64,000 bases of DNA from Pseudoips prasinana (Eukaryota; Arthropoda; Insecta; Lepidoptera; Nolidae), in NCBI GenBank assembly GCA_951640165.1, contig OX621236.1, positions 30,434,948-30,498,947 on the forward strand. Direction: 5' to 3'. The notes under the pieces were generated by a model. The model worked only from the letters and a program-made list of their open reading frames with translations. It was not told the origin of the DNA and searched no databases. Positions 43,149 to 55,012 of the stretch are shown here, piece by piece (positions within the stretch are counted from its first letter, which is position 1; each line of letters begins with the position of its first letter). The position numbers and the translations under genes are program-made.

Positions 43149-46073
43149 TTATACACTCAAATAGTGTTCTCTGACAAGCTTTTTGAAAGTTGCTATTGTC
43201 TGAGCACGTCTAATTACAATAGGCAAGGCATTCCAAAGTCGGGCTGCCTGCACACTTAAAGAGTTTCCCATAAATATAGATTTGTGCTCTGGGATATGAA
43301 GTTTTACGTTTTCTGATGATCTTAAGGATCGCAAATGCGTGTCACAAAGGAACTTGAAGCGTTCTTTTAAATATATGGGAGTAGCAGGGTTAAAGAGAAT
43401 GTTATAAAGCAAGGAAAGAATATGAGCATTCCGGCGAAGGCGAATCGGCAACCACTTGAGCTTTGTACGAAATGAGGAGACATGATCATATTTGCGAAGG
43501 CCAAATATGAACCTTATACAAAAGTTTTGAAGTCGCTCAAGCTTATCGAGTTGCTCTTCAGTAAGATCAAGATAGCTGACATCGGCGTAGTCGAGGATCG
43601 GTAGGAGAAGCGATTGAGCAAGCGCGATTTTAGTGGTAATGGGGAGAAAATTGCGCAGACGCCTAAGAGAGCCTGCTGAAGCAAATAATCTTCGGCTAAC
43701 TGCTTTCAGTTGTGGGCCCCAGGATAATGAACTATCTAATACAATCCCCAAATTCTTAACTGTGTCTTTAAATGGGATAATAGTACCTTCAAATGTAATT
43801 TGTGGAAGTTGGGACATATCTATCCTAGACACCATTCGAGAGCTGCCGATGATGATGGCTTGTGTTTTTGATGGGTTAATTTTAAGACCAAAACTATGGC
43901 TCCATTCCCCTATACGAGATAAATCAGAGTTGACAACTCTGATGGTATCAGGCAGGTTTGCAAGCCGAGAATGAGAATATATTTGGAGATCGTCTGCATA
44001 AAGATGATAGGAGGAAGAAAGGTTATTTGAGATAGAATTAATAAAAATAGCAAAAAGCAATGGAGATAAAACGCCACCCTGCGGCACACCGGCTACTGTA
44101 TTGCACCACGAAGAGAAAGAGTCATCAATACGGACTCTTTGCCGGCGACCAAACAGGTAAGTGCGAAACCAATCAATCACTGTTGGAGATATGTTGAGAG
44201 AGCTAAGAATGCCAAGAAGAATGTCAAAATCCACAGTATTGAATGCATTACTGAAGTCTAATAGGAGCAGAACTGTAAGATTTCCATTCTCCATGGCACT
44301 CCTAATGTCTTCCGTAATATTGACCAGGGCAGTGACAGTACTATGACTGGGACGAAAACCGGATTGCATTGGATTTAGGAGATTATTTTTGCAAACAAAG
44401 GAATGAAGCTGTCTATGGACCAGACGCTCAAGGACTTTGGAGAGGAACGGGAGGATGGATATAGGACGGTAATCAGCAAAAGCGGTGGGATTTTTGGTTT
44501 TTGGTACAGGAGTGATTTGAGCTTCCTTCCATGAGGAAGGAAAACATCCACTGGACAAGGAGCAATTAAAAATATGACATAAGACGTGAAGGATTTCGTC
44601 AAGGATAGGAATGATCATATTACGGCTGACATTGTCACTACCGACTGCATTAGACGATATTGACAGAATGCTTTTCTTAACATCACAAGCAGTGAGTTGA
44701 TTAAAAAGGAAAGGTGAGTGATCAGGAGTTGGAAGCGATGAAAGATGTGTCAAAGTGTTGGTTTTGGCTGTTCTGTTACATACAGCTGAAGATGAGAAAT
44801 GAGCATTAAGGGCGTGAGTATCCAAAGTTTTAGGAAGTGTATCTTGGCACTTTCCAACCCCCAGTGATCTTAAAAATTTCCAGATTTTAGCTGGTTCACC
44901 GTTCTCAACGGATTTGTGGATATGTTGGCGTTGGGCAGTCCTACACATCTTGTTGCAGTGATTACGAATCTCGATATATTTTTCGCGGTTGATATCCGAT
45001 CCTCTGCACTTAAATTTTTGTTTTGCCACAGCTTTACGCGCCATGACCTTTCTGATACTGTCTGTCAACCACGGCGCTGGAAAGTGTTTTATTTTTATTG
45101 CTCGTATAGGGGCATGTATGTCATAGAGCTGAGTAATCTTCTCATTAAAAATGTTAACCTTGTTATCAATGGAGTTAGTCTTGAACAGTGAACTCCAATC
45201 AATACAACGAGCCGATTCTAATAGCTTTTCTAACTTCATACCACTAAAATTGCGCTGTAGAAGAAATTTCGACTTAGCTTTGGGAGGGCGAACTTCATAA
45301 GAAGTAAAAATTAGATCGTGGTATGAAAACCCGTCAGCTGAACATTGGCCATGCTTAGCGACATGATCGTTAGAAGAAATGATAATAAGATCAAGTAATG
45401 ATGGAACAGAGTTTGGAAAATGATGAGTGGCACTTAGTGGAAGACAGCAAAGATTAAGAGATTCAAAAACTGACAAAAGAGTAGAAGCGCGAGAGTCTTT
45501 TTTGAGGAGGCAGGTATTAAAATCACCCATAAGAATAGTATGACTGTAAGAAGGGGTAAGATTAACAAGAAGTGTTTCTAGAGAGGAGAAGTAATTGATA
45601 CGGAGGGAAGGGCAATAGTAAACACCAAGTAATAGCTTCGTGTGGTGTAGCTCAACCTCAATAAAAAGGTGTTCACCGGCGTTTGACAGAGGCGGCTGCG
45701 GTGACGTATTAACTATTTTAAAATTTATATAATTACGCAGATATATTGCTACGCCACCACCAGCCCCAAGCACACGGTCATTTCGTATAAGGCTAAAGCC
45801 TGGTAAAGTGTACGAAGCAGAGGGAAGGCAAGGCTTTAACCAAGATTCAGATATTAAGATGGCGTGGATATTCTTACAGTCAAAGTTTGCCAGCAAATCG
45901 GGATAATGTGCTGGAATGCTTTGGGCATTTATGTGGACAACATTGAAATTCTTAGGAACATCAGAAAAATGAGAGACAAGAGTCTCACCAAGAGATGGAA
46001 TTGAAATAAAGCTAGCATCACTATCTGCTGAAAAAAAACTACCAGTATCGCTATCGTATTCACAGTCTAACAT
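43149..46073 (-). CDS. LINE ORF2: AP-like endonuclease and reverse transcriptase
   Basis: 974 residues, intact. It nicks target DNA and primes reverse transcription of the element's RNA from the nick. The endonuclease occupies about residues 43-255: HINAQSI (N49), ISESWLKP (E76), GGGVAIYLRN, VYYCPS (Y152), MGDFN (D184, N186), LLDLIIIS (D228) and SYHDLI (H252), all the catalytic positions of the EEP fold. The reverse transcriptase spans about 510-790: DYRPISILPFLSKVLERLVH, SGFRPSHST, LLLDFSNAFNTVD (D606), AGVPQGGVLSPLLF and LYADDLQIYS (D694, D695). A C-terminal region follows (about 800-974, with RLWNALP at 945-951), as in CR1/Jockey elements; no RNase H. The ATG at 46073 is the first in frame and the N-terminus is acidic (DCEYDSDTG). 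Nothing is missing, so it may be active. Confidence 0.95.
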   Translation of the reverse strand: MLDCEYDSDTGSFFSADSDASFISIPSLGETLVSHFSDVPKNFNVVHINAQSIPAHYPDLLANFDCKNIHAILISESWLKPCLPSASYTLPGFSLIRNDRVLGAGGGVAIYLRNYINFKIVNTSPQPPLSNAGEHLFIEVELHHTKLLLGVYYCPSLRINYFSSLETLLVNLTPSYSHTILMGDFNTCLLKKDSRASTLLSVFESLNLCCLPLSATHHFPNSVPSLLDLIIISSNDHVAKHGQCSADGFSYHDLIFTSYEVRPPKAKSKFLLQRNFSGMKLEKLLESARCIDWSSLFKTNSIDNKVNIFNEKITQLYDIHAPIRAIKIKHFPAPWLTDSIRKVMARKAVAKQKFKCRGSDINREKYIEIRNHCNKMCRTAQRQHIHKSVENGEPAKIWKFLRSLGVGKCQDTLPKTLDTHALNAHFSSSAVCNRTAKTNTLTHLSSLPTPDHSPFLFNQLTACDVKKSILSISSNAVGSDNVSRNMIIPILDEILHVLCHIFNCSLSSGCFPSSWKEAQITPVPKTKNPTAFADYRPISILPFLSKVLERLVHRQLHSFVCKNNLLNPMQSGFRPSHSTVTALVNITEDIRSAMENGNLTVLLLLDFSNAFNTVDFDILLGILSSLNISPTVIDWFRTYLFGRRQRVRIDDSFSSWCNTVAGVPQGGVLSPLLFAIFINSISNNLSSSYHLYADDLQIYSHSRLANLPDTIRVVNSDLSRIGEWSHSFGLKINPSKTQAIIIGSSRMVSRIDMSQLPQITFEGTIIPFKDTVKNLGIVLDSSLSWGPQLKAVSRRLFASAGSLRRLRNFLPITTKIALAQSLLLPILDYADVSYLDLTEEQLDKLERLQNFCIRFIFGLRKYDHVSSFRTKLKWLPIRLRRNAHILSLLYNILFNPATPIYLKERFKFLCDTHLRSLRSSENVKLHIPEHKSIFMGNSLSVQAARLWNALPIVIRRAQTIATFKKLVREHYLSV

Positions 46074-46643
46074 AAATTAATATTTATTTAAAGTTCTAAC
46101 AGTAAAAATATTATTTAATATAATATTTTCTCAAAAAGATCCACCTGCCAGTGTCTAGAAATAACAATAACAGGCAAATAACAAATGTTAAAATAAATAT
46201 AGTCTCTATGGCAAATGAAAACAGCTAGTTACATAATCTTTGAGAAAAAAAAAGGAGCAAATAACAAAAAAAATATATATTATTTGAGACAAAGAGGAGA
46301 GTAAAAATAAATATATTATGTTTATTTTATTTTACGCTGACAATAACAGTTTTAGGAAACGAACCAAAAATAAATTACGTTAAATGTCATCCAATAATCT
46401 ACTATCAGCGCAAAATAAATAATTACTGTTTCCACTCACCCCACAGCCCACTCCATGCGTTCATAGACAAAAAGTAAATGCAACAAAAACGTAGTTTACA
46501 AGCATGGAACGTGCATCTAAATCTAAAACTTAACTTTGACTTTACATTACACTGACAAATTACGTAAATTGACAACAAAGTACATAATTATTATTTAGTT
46601 TGATGAGGGTGCGTGAAGAGAATGAATGTTTAACAAGAAGATT
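46074..46643 (-). other. Gap between LINE ORF1 and ORF2
   Basis: About 570 nt, AT-rich, with no open frame. In most two-ORF LINEs the ORFs overlap or nearly touch, so this spacer is unusually long. It could be an insertion or a feature of the family. Confidence 0.6.
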
Positions 46644-47390
46644 TCACTTTTTAGCGGCCGTATTTCTTTTTGGCCTCTGCGCGATGGGTTTACCGACCTC
46701 TGGTTGCTTTGAAACGTCTATGCTCGATGTCTTGGAAGCCTCTGCGATCTTATATACATCCTGTATTGTAGTGACACGGTGTCGTACGCTATCCTTATCA
46801 ACTATGAAGACTTGGCCACCTTTAGAAAAACAGTTCGACAAGCCGAATGTCTCACGCCCTAATACAAACGCGGAGTGCCGAGTTTTTGTGAGAAACTCCG
46901 AAATAGTTACTCCCGTTCCTTTCAATTTAGTTTTGGAGAACCAGGCCTTATCTCGGAGTGCCGTAGCTTCAAATTTACATAGAATTGGCCGAGGTCTTGA
47001 GGATCCACTTTGACGACCCATGCGATGGCACCGCCTTATATCTTTGGCAGAAAAATCAGATATGTCAAGCTGAGTACGAACAACATTCGTCACCGCCTGA
47101 ACTACGTCCTCCTCCTTGTCTTCGGTGATCCCATGCAGCAACAGAATCTTCCTTCGCCCTTTCATCTCAAGATTGTCAATATTGCGAGCCAGTATATCTA
47201 CCTGTTTTTGCAAGATTTCGAGTGTTCTCAAGAACTGCTGTTTGAAAGCCCCAAAGTCAGCTGCTATTGTACCAACAGTAGCTGTATCCTTACTCGAGGA
47301 TGCCTTTTGCAGCTGCTCTTCAACACTGGCACACTTTTTATAGAACTCCTCTCTCAAACTGGACACAGAATCTTGCACTGTAACTGCCAT
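46644..47390 (-). CDS. LINE ORF1: coiled-coil RNA-binding protein
   Basis: 248 residues from ATG 47390 (two codons upstream are open but have no ATG). Residues about 6-75 are a predicted coiled coil (SLREEFYKKCASVEEQLQKA, then FLRTLEILQKQVDILARNID). About 80-145 resembles the RRM-like domain of L1-type ORF1 proteins (GRRKILLLHGITEDKEEDVV, RRCHRMGR, RPRPILCKFE). About 150-200 is the C-terminal domain (KTKLKGTGVTISEFLTK, GGQVFIVDKD). The tail is basic (QRPKRNTAAKK). There are no zinc knuckles, unlike many Jockey-clade ORF1 proteins. Its role is to coat the element RNA and act as nucleic-acid chaperone. Uninterrupted, and in the correct position 5' of ORF2. Confidence 0.85.
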   Translation of the reverse strand: MAVTVQDSVSSLREEFYKKCASVEEQLQKASSSKDTATVGTIAADFGAFKQQFLRTLEILQKQVDILARNIDNLEMKGRRKILLLHGITEDKEEDVVQAVTNVVRTQLDISDFSAKDIRRCHRMGRQSGSSRPRPILCKFEATALRDKAWFSKTKLKGTGVTISEFLTKTRHSAFVLGRETFGLSNCFSKGGQVFIVDKDSVRHRVTTIQDVYKIAEASKTSSIDVSKQPEVGKPIAQRPKRNTAAKK

Positions 47391-47470
47391 TTCCAAGTCA
47401 CAATGTATCTTATGTTGCAGTGGAATTTATTATTTAACTGGCAGGTGGGTCACTTTGATATTAATATTTT

Positions 47471-48390
47471 TTCATTGAAATATTAAAATTAGTTAAATAT
47501 ATCATTTAAATTAAAATATAATACAGAGCACAATTTTTGCTACTACTTGTCACAACTACCCACAGCAGAAAAAAAAATCATTCATCATTCAATCATTCAT
47601 TTATATGACTTACATATGCAACTCGACTATGATGCGGAGGAATCTTTTGGCGCCATGTATGTAATACTTCTTAAGTGGTTTCGGTTCGGTTTAATTTATA
47701 GTGTGTAGGTTTAATATACTTATACATTGTTAGTTGTATGATTATGTATACAGTGTAAAGAATAAATATAAAAAACAATGTTAGTTGATTGAGAAAAAAT
47801 GTACAGTTGATAAATGGATTCCACGGCTGATCGTTGTATTTCGACAAACAAAGGCCTCAACTTTAAAAGTTTAAACAAATACGTATATGAAATGTCATAT
47901 ACGTTTTTGTATAAATAAATCGGATGGCAGTTGTACATATTCGTGAGAGCAATCACCTCCGTCTGCGTCACACTGCGTTACCAAAACAAGGTAACTTGTG
48001 TTGATTTACACGGCATTGTACCCGCCAAAATTTGCCAGGCCAGAGTATTACCTACTTCAAGAACCAATTTATGAGTATATTGTGGGATATTTTAAAATGA
48101 ATCATTGTTCGTGTTATGTCCCTATTGTTGTTGAACTGGATTACTTAAGCTTATTACCCGGAATAGCGGAATACTTAAATATGTTTTGCTTAAGCTCATT
48201 TTTTGTATCTGACGTTTACAGTTAGCTAAATAAAACTAAAAACTAAGTATCCGCGCCCGAGGGTAGCCCCTTTGGGATTCGAAACTCGACCCCCGAAAAA
48301 GTGATTGTATGAGTCAATTTTGCAAAACGGCAGCGGACGTCACATGAAAACTTCTACCCTACTTCTACTTCTTTCAATCTCAAGCATTTC
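47471..48390. other. No gene; small palindrome and repeat remnant
   Basis: ACGTATATGAAATGTCATATACGT at about 47881-47904 is a short palindrome. About 48252-48300 (GAGGGTAGCCCCTTTGGGAT, then TCGAAACTCGACCCC) is a remnant of the repeat at 13905 and 62043. Confidence 0.45.
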
Positions 48391-48579
48391 GGGGTTGCCG
48401 TATCTAAAGCGTAAATCGGAACCCTATTACTAAGACTACGCTGTCCGTCTGTCTTACCAGGCTGTATCTCATGAACCGTGATAGTTAGACCGTTATTTTG
48501 TTCGATATTGGCCTCGTTAACAAGTTGTTGGAACCTTGCAGGCGCGAGTCCGACTCGCGCTTGGCTGATTTTTTGTATA
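48391..48579 (+). repeat. Internally deleted copy of the 39658 repeat
   Basis: Keeps GGAACCCTATTACTAAGACT, the GTCCGTCTGTCTT block, ACCAGGCTGTATCTCATGAA and CGCGAGTCCGACTCGCGCTT, but lacks the middle third. Confidence 0.6.
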
Positions 48580-51500
48580 CGCCTAATGCTTTATTTCGGC
48601 TAGAAGTAACTACATTCTTTTCGATGAGAAATCATTGATCATTTATAATATATATTTATTCTACTCCCAAATAGAAAAAATTGGAATCCTTTCAGCCATT
48701 CTAAAGGGTTCTTAGAATGGTCATAAATATATCCATCATGGAATTAATAAGCCAAGAACCTTTTCTATAAAACTGGATACCAGAAAAAAACTACAATAAA
48801 TTCTAACAATCGTTAAAGCTGTAATGCTACCTCTATTTCTGCCGGTGTTAACATTCATTAGGTTATAGAAAAACTGAATTATTGTACCATTTCTGCGAGG
48901 CATAGGAACATGCATCTCATGATTTAAATAGAAATATTAAATTCTGTAATTTATTGCATAAAAATTACAAGTAGCCATTAAACAAGTGTAGTAACACACA
49001 TGGAGCTATAAATGGGAATGATAAATATTTCGTGGCCATTTCCTGCGACTCATCAACTTCCTCAAGTACTCGCAGATAACAGATATTCACTTAGCCGTAA
49101 GAATGTCGCCACTCCCGTACGACGTGTTAGTTACAGCCAGTGGCGTATCTTCAAATACTTACAGTGGGATTGGATTCTCCTCATATAAAAACGTGTGTGG
49201 TCGGGGGACCACGCTTGGAAATGAAGTTTCTTTACAAAATTCTTGCAAAAATGTATAAATGAGACACTATAACTACCGTATAAATCTGTCGCTTGTTAAT
49301 TTGTCTCTTCCAGGTTTAGTCATTAAATAATAAGCCGTGTCAATGGCCTAATGGGTAGCTTTAAAGTAACTAGCATAACCACTGGCCACATGAAGAAATA
49401 TTATTAAGTCATGCTTGAGGCTAGGAACGATTTCAAACCAGATATAAAGAACACCAGAACATCACCTGTCATTATAAAGTGCTGAAAAATGTTCAGTATA
49501 AAATTCTGAAGTTACAACCGGGATAACCTAAGGGTATAATTGGATGAAGTACTGGGTTGGACTTGATATATCAGGACCTCACTTATTATTAGTATGCTGA
49601 TGTTCATAAAGTGTGTAGTAAAAAGGAGGTTAAATCTGAGGCCCGAAGTAAACCTCACCCCAGCTATCTTATAGTTACGCCGCTGGTTACTGCAAAATCC
49701 CAATCACAGACGGTGTCAAACTCTAAGTTGTATGTAATTAAATGTATTTCTAGCTTTCTTTAACTTTAATCGCGGGATGTCTTTTAATATCACTATATAC
49801 TTCCACATGGGTAAAGATAGTCGTTCATCTGTTGAAATTATGATCTGCTTGAGGCATATTATTATAAGACGAGGATGATTAAATTCAATAACAAGCTTCA
49901 TTGCGACCACTAAAACCCTCAAAGTCATTAACTACAATCTAAGGTTTATCATGTGCCTTATACAGGTTGTTCCATTTAAACTACATATTATAATTCTTTT
50001 GGAAATTTGAATAAGCAGGCCAGTTTAGAATTCACAATCGTTTCTAATTTAATAGATATTTAATTTAATTTGTATCAAATTAATTTATTGTATGTATCAA
50101 ATTAGTTTTTTAAAAATTATTACTTGCAAATTGTATTTTCCCCATAATAAATGAATATTTATATCAAAATCGACTAGTGCAATAATATCGATTATCTGTC
50201 ATCATATTTACAAACTGAATAGACTAAATAAATTGTCAAACTCAGTTCTAATCTGTATTAAAATCGGTTCCCAAGAACAAAAAAAATTGTGCTCCAATAG
50301 TTCCTGATTTATTATTTAAAATAACCTAGCCTGTATATGGAATCCCGGAGCTATAACTTTGAACGCTAGTCAGGCTGGATGATCGCTTGATGTGCACCTG
50401 TGCAGTTATGCACATACTCGTATGTGATACAATCGTTTGCTTATACTTTCTAATGAGCTTGCTCTTCCTGCAACTCAGTCCTTAAATGAAGCTACTTTTG
50501 TATGCAATTAGCACTTCGCGTGCTTTGATGAAGCAAGTGGAGGATTCATTTCACTAAGGCCGAGTGGCATTTTCATTCAAATACAAGTTTTGCAACTTTC
50601 TGATGTTAGAATGTCGGAAATGTTAGATATGAACACGAACACTTCCAATACCCACTTTTAATATTGGTCAATATGCGATTTACTTTTTTCTTGACGGTTT
50701 CTGCATTTCACTTAACGGTTTGATATTTTTTTATAGATAATGTTCAGTGATTATAAGACTAGCATATAGATTGGGCATTCTTACCAATTCGTATGTTCAG
50801 ATTTTCTATGAAAATAATGATAACTATTATTGCTTGTATTAAAGATGCCTTAGTGATTAGTACAACATACAATTCATAATGATTCCGTTATAAAACGCTA
50901 AGAAGATTATATCTTTCTATAATTTGTTGAACAATATTGAGATTTTCACTTAATTTCAATAGAAAAATATAACAGAATGATCACCTATTACCGCAGTAGC
51001 AATTCCACGTAATAACTAGCAATTTGTATGAGAATCTTACAGACAATACGAATACGGAATTGAGTTTACGGTATCTAATTATGTCATAATAGTTATGTGC
51101 GGTTGTGTATTTTGGAGTAAGTTGGGTTACAGTTAGTTGAAGTTGCTCGATGTTTTGAGGTGCTACTTTTTATGTGTCACACGTTAGAAATTTTCTACTT
51201 AACTGACACGCCGGCACCGTCCCACAACAACTTAAGCTATGGAAAGTTGTACAAAATAATATACTGAGTAGAAACGTGCGAGTTTAGAGTAGGACTCTTA
51301 TTTTAAATGCGGAAAAGCATAGCGAACATTCACTTAATGAGCTTTACTGGGGAATTAGCTCCGATTCTAATACAGTTCAGGTAAAAACATTAAAATGTTT
51401 ATTATGTGTTCCTGGTGTAAGTAAAGTAAAAGCGGTCGGGGAAGGGTCGGCAACGCGTCCGTGATGACACGTCACGAACGTCATAGACTACGATGACCGC

Positions 51501-52916
51501 TTAACATCAGGCAAGTACGTAATAAGTTCTTTTATTCAAAGAAATCAGCGGACCCTTTAAGAGGATAATGAATCAGTGGAATCTCTCAATACCTGAGCCA
51601 CCACTTATGCATTGCATGGTATATCCCCCCATTATGAGTTTTGGTATTATACTCACATTCATGTTATGTATGAATTCTTGTAAGTAGATATACTTTCCCA
51701 GACTGGCTACTATTTCTGGGAATAAAATAAATGCCCTACATCTTCTAAGCATTTACTTATATTTACACGATACAATACAGCTTAAATTATCAGGTACCTC
51801 AGGAGATTCTACTACTAATCTGGGCTCTATCGCGGTATGTGTTTTTTGGAACCCCGTACAGAATGCATCAGCTGATCATTATTCTTGTATGGGAAGTACG
51901 TATATATTTTTGTATATTTTGCAAGTTGTTGTGCTACACGTTGTTTAGTTTCATAGGCAAATTAAGCACCTAAAGATACATACACTATTTATGTTACACC
52001 TTATATAACAAGCAATGGATTTAAATTAATTAAGCACAAGCATTTATTATATAACTTCATATAACGTATTGGGAAACGCAGTGGGAAAATGTGTGCAATC
52101 TAAAAGTCATAAATACATGAAACACGATGACATAAAACAATTTCCTGCCGTAATAACATCCTAAGGGTTATTGCTATCTCGAACTTAATAATAATGGTTA
52201 TCTACAACTTATGTTGAGAATGTAATGCCTGAATTTAGAGATGAAACTCGGACCGACAAATTCGACATACGAATCAGCTCCAAAAGTAAATATAAAGTAA
52301 ATATTGATTTTCAGTAATAAACAAGCAGCAACAAAATATAATTTTTTAGACTGTTTCATTTCGCGCATATTGTTTACCGGGTATTTAATTTCGGCAGTTT
52401 GAAAAAGGCATTTCTTATTGAATTTTGGAGTGACATAACTTCAACAAAAATAGGATTATCCACAAAAATTAATTGTTCAGACATAGTCGTAACACATATC
52501 TATATTGTGTAAAACTTGTTGGTCTACTCTTATTATTTAGGGAGCATAATCAGAAATATGTATATAGGGTAAATGGCATCTACGAAAGAAGTTAATAACG
52601 ATTCTGGAAGAAGTTTCTGCTCTTAATAAAGGCCTTAAGAAAATTGATCTTGAATTTCTTCTAGCTTTTTACCATATCAGTCTAGACGTGATTATCTTTA
52701 CTTTCTTCGACCAAATCGATTGGATATCTTGCGCCATACCTATGAAATGAATCTAAATTAATATTGGAAATAAAAGCTTTACCGAATATTATTAATTGCG
52801 TATTCGTTTACACATTTTTATGGGGAACCCAGAGGGAAGTAAAATTGGAATAATGAGACAGTATGGCATGAAGCAAATAAGAAACACGTTTTAAAGAACA
52901 CGCGTTCAGCATTGAA
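48580..52916. other. 4.3 kb of AT-rich DNA, nothing recognised
   Basis: Longest featureless stretch. Short frames (such as 49512-49928) lack coding character. A possible eroded tRNA-like head (GTCAATGGCCTAATGGGTAG) is at about 49338-49357. Confidence 0.45.
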
Positions 52917-53030
52917 GTTATGCAACCGGCCGCGTACAATGCTCGTCTGCTCGAATACCGATACGCGCATTTGTATATAATACGGATACAAAGTGAGAGA
53001 GTCGCATAGAGTATAACGCTTTTTCTTTTA
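52917..53030 (+). repeat. Diverged repeat, also at 55772-55890
   Basis: CGTACAATGCTCGTCTGCTC, GCGCATTTGTATATAA and AGTGAGAGAGTCGC, then ATAACGCTTTTT, find counterparts at 55779-55890 (CGCACAATGCTCGTCTTCTG; GAAGAGAAAGTCGCC; CATAACGCTTTTT). Origin unknown. Confidence 0.4.
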
Positions 53031-53067
53031 CTTGCCCATTTCTTTCAGTCAAATCATTCAGCAAGAA

Positions 53068-53115
53068 CTACTAATCTAGTACTAGATAAGCACTAATAAT
53101 CTAGTACTAGATAAG
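53068..53115. repeat. Two-unit tandem duplication of a palindromic word
   Basis: AATCTAGTACTAGATAAG occurs at about 53073-53090 and again at 53098-53115. ATCTAGTACTAGAT within it is a perfect palindrome. Confidence 0.75.
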
Positions 53116-53116
53116 T

Positions 53117-54739
53117 ATATATAATACCATCTGAACAGCGTGTTCATTTACACGTGGTATACAAGTAATTCGTGCACGTCACATTTGCATTTGTAACAAC
53201 TAAATTTAAATAGGGTATTACTTAATTTAATTGGTTGAGTTGTCAAAACGAATGTGACTCAATGTACAGTTAACTCAGAGACGTAAGACCAGATTAATCA
53301 CTAATCACTAAGTTTGTCATTGCGTCCAAGGTGAGGCTGTCGGGTCTTATTAGCTTGTGATAAATATAATGCTTTCCAAATATTTATTTATCTTGATTTA
53401 AGTTATACTACGTTCGTAGAGTGTACGAAGGAAGCTTTTATGAGCCGCATCACATCAAGGCGAGAATTAAAATGAACAAGTATTTCTTGGGAAAGGTATT
53501 CACAATGAATATCGATTCTGAATACCGGTATATTGTTCACTTAAGATTGCATAAATGTCTATTAGTTTTTTAACATATGAGCGGAACATTGTCTCTATTG
53601 TTCGGTTGTAACGTGACTGGTCGTTGTGAAATGTAAATAATTTGTACGATGATTGAAAATAATTTGTACTGCGATTGAGAATAATTTGAACAATTTTTCA
53701 TATCGACGCAATCAAGCGACCTTAATTCGCATAGTTCCGTAAATAATTGGGTAATAAAAGGTTTTAAGTGTACGGCGTTTATGTATTGCGATTACATTTA
53801 AAATAATTATAGTAATGATATATCTGGACGATAATGTCGTGTGTGCTGATATTTATATTAGGAAATCGCCAATAGACTGTATACTGTATATTTATAATGA
53901 AACTTAGCGATATCTTGTTGTTTATTATCCAATCTATGAACATTCCGTAATTACTAAAGCTATTCAATACAATAATTTTTCTAAAATATGGGTTTTGCAT
54001 TAGGTTGTGCATATCAGCATGTAATAATGCGTTAAATTTAAGACAAATTTGATTTTCCTGATAACAGATAATGTGCAAGTGCATCCCAGGCCTGATCCAC
54101 AATCAGTTAGAGATTCGCGCACACCTCGAAGCCACCTCGAGCTAGTCTATTTATGTTTTGCATAAATACATTACAACTACTACTAAATATATATAGGGCC
54201 AATGCCCTATTTATATTTAGATCGTATTCCGCGTATTTGTTTATCATGTTATACGTTACGTTCCTTTTATTAACTTAACAAATTGGAGATTAAGTATGTA
54301 TGTAGTTCTAGCTAATTTTCGACTTGTTTGGATTTGTTTTGTCAAATGCATTCCGCTTCGATGAATATTCTTTATTGATAGGTAGGCTGCTACTGCATGC
54401 AGCTATGAAGTCTTAGAATTTTTGCATTATTTGCTACTTAAAGCGTAAATATAATCTCAAAAAATGGGAACTCTGAAATTTAATCATATTTCGAACTAGC
54501 AGCTTAGGCGTTCTGTCGCTAGGCAACGGAGGATACAAACAGAAATTTAGAATTTCCTTATTAACACCTTTACGGAGGATGGAGGTGCTACACATCGGTT
54601 TCGTTTCTAACATGGCCGATAGTGATAACACCTTACAAACTATGAAAATTTAATTTTGTAGCATTATTCGCAATGCAAAGCATAGATCTATAAAAATATA
54701 GTAATACGTGTTTTTATAAATGTTTAGTAGTAGTTTTAT
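53117..54739. other. AT-rich DNA, no gene seen
   Basis: Nothing recognisable. Confidence 0.45.
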
Positions 54740-55012
54740 TTTTTATACTACCCAGTTTACTGGTTACGCCCCATACGGCTCACCTGATAGTAAGCGGTTA
54801 CTATAGAAATGGCATCATGGACATGTTGCTAACCTTTCTCCCTTTCCAATGGGCTCTGGCGACCAGGCAGGGGGAATGCCTACGCATGCCACCCGCAAAA
54901 AGTGTCTGCGGGTGGGTATGTCGGACTCGCACCGACTAAACCTAACCTGCCGTGGACTTTGTCTGGCGCCTGATGGGGGGAACCCCACACGCAGGACCAC
55001 ACCATTAACATA
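54740..55012 (+). repeat. GC-richer interspersed repeat of unknown class
   Basis: Contains GGCTCACCTGATAGTAAGCG, the palindromic CACCCGCAAAAAGTGTCTGCGGGTGG, and TATGTCGGACTCGCACCGAC. It is clearly distinct in base composition from its flanks. Open frames of about 60 codons on both strands are a by-product of that. Confidence 0.4.

Larger units (their letters stand above)
42837..47470 (-). mobile_element. Full-length two-ORF non-LTR retrotransposon (CR1/Jockey group)
   Basis: Minus-strand order is ORF1, a 570-nt gap, ORF2, a 3' UTR of about 290 nt with an AATAAA-like signal (CAATAAAGAGTATTCT), and a pentamer tail of ATTCT units at 42837-42859. The tail type, the endonuclease plus reverse transcriptase without RNase H, and the YRPISILPFLSKVLE motif indicate the CR1/Jockey group; the clade needs a phylogeny. 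Both ORFs are uninterrupted. The 5' boundary is a guess and I found no target-site duplication. Relics of the same family are at 13645-13903 and 24631-24861. Confidence 0.85.

Noticed and set aside
43633..45191. Plus-strand frames of 61-113 codons inside the LINE
   Set aside because: Antisense to ORF2, whose motifs establish the real frame.
46600..47486. Plus-strand frames of 137 and 158 codons
   Set aside because: Antisense to LINE ORF1, which has the coiled-coil/RRM pattern and lies correctly relative to ORF2.
53779..54102. 107-codon minus-strand ORF
   Set aside because: Composition (Ile, Asn, Tyr, Lys rich) is that of translated AT-rich DNA.
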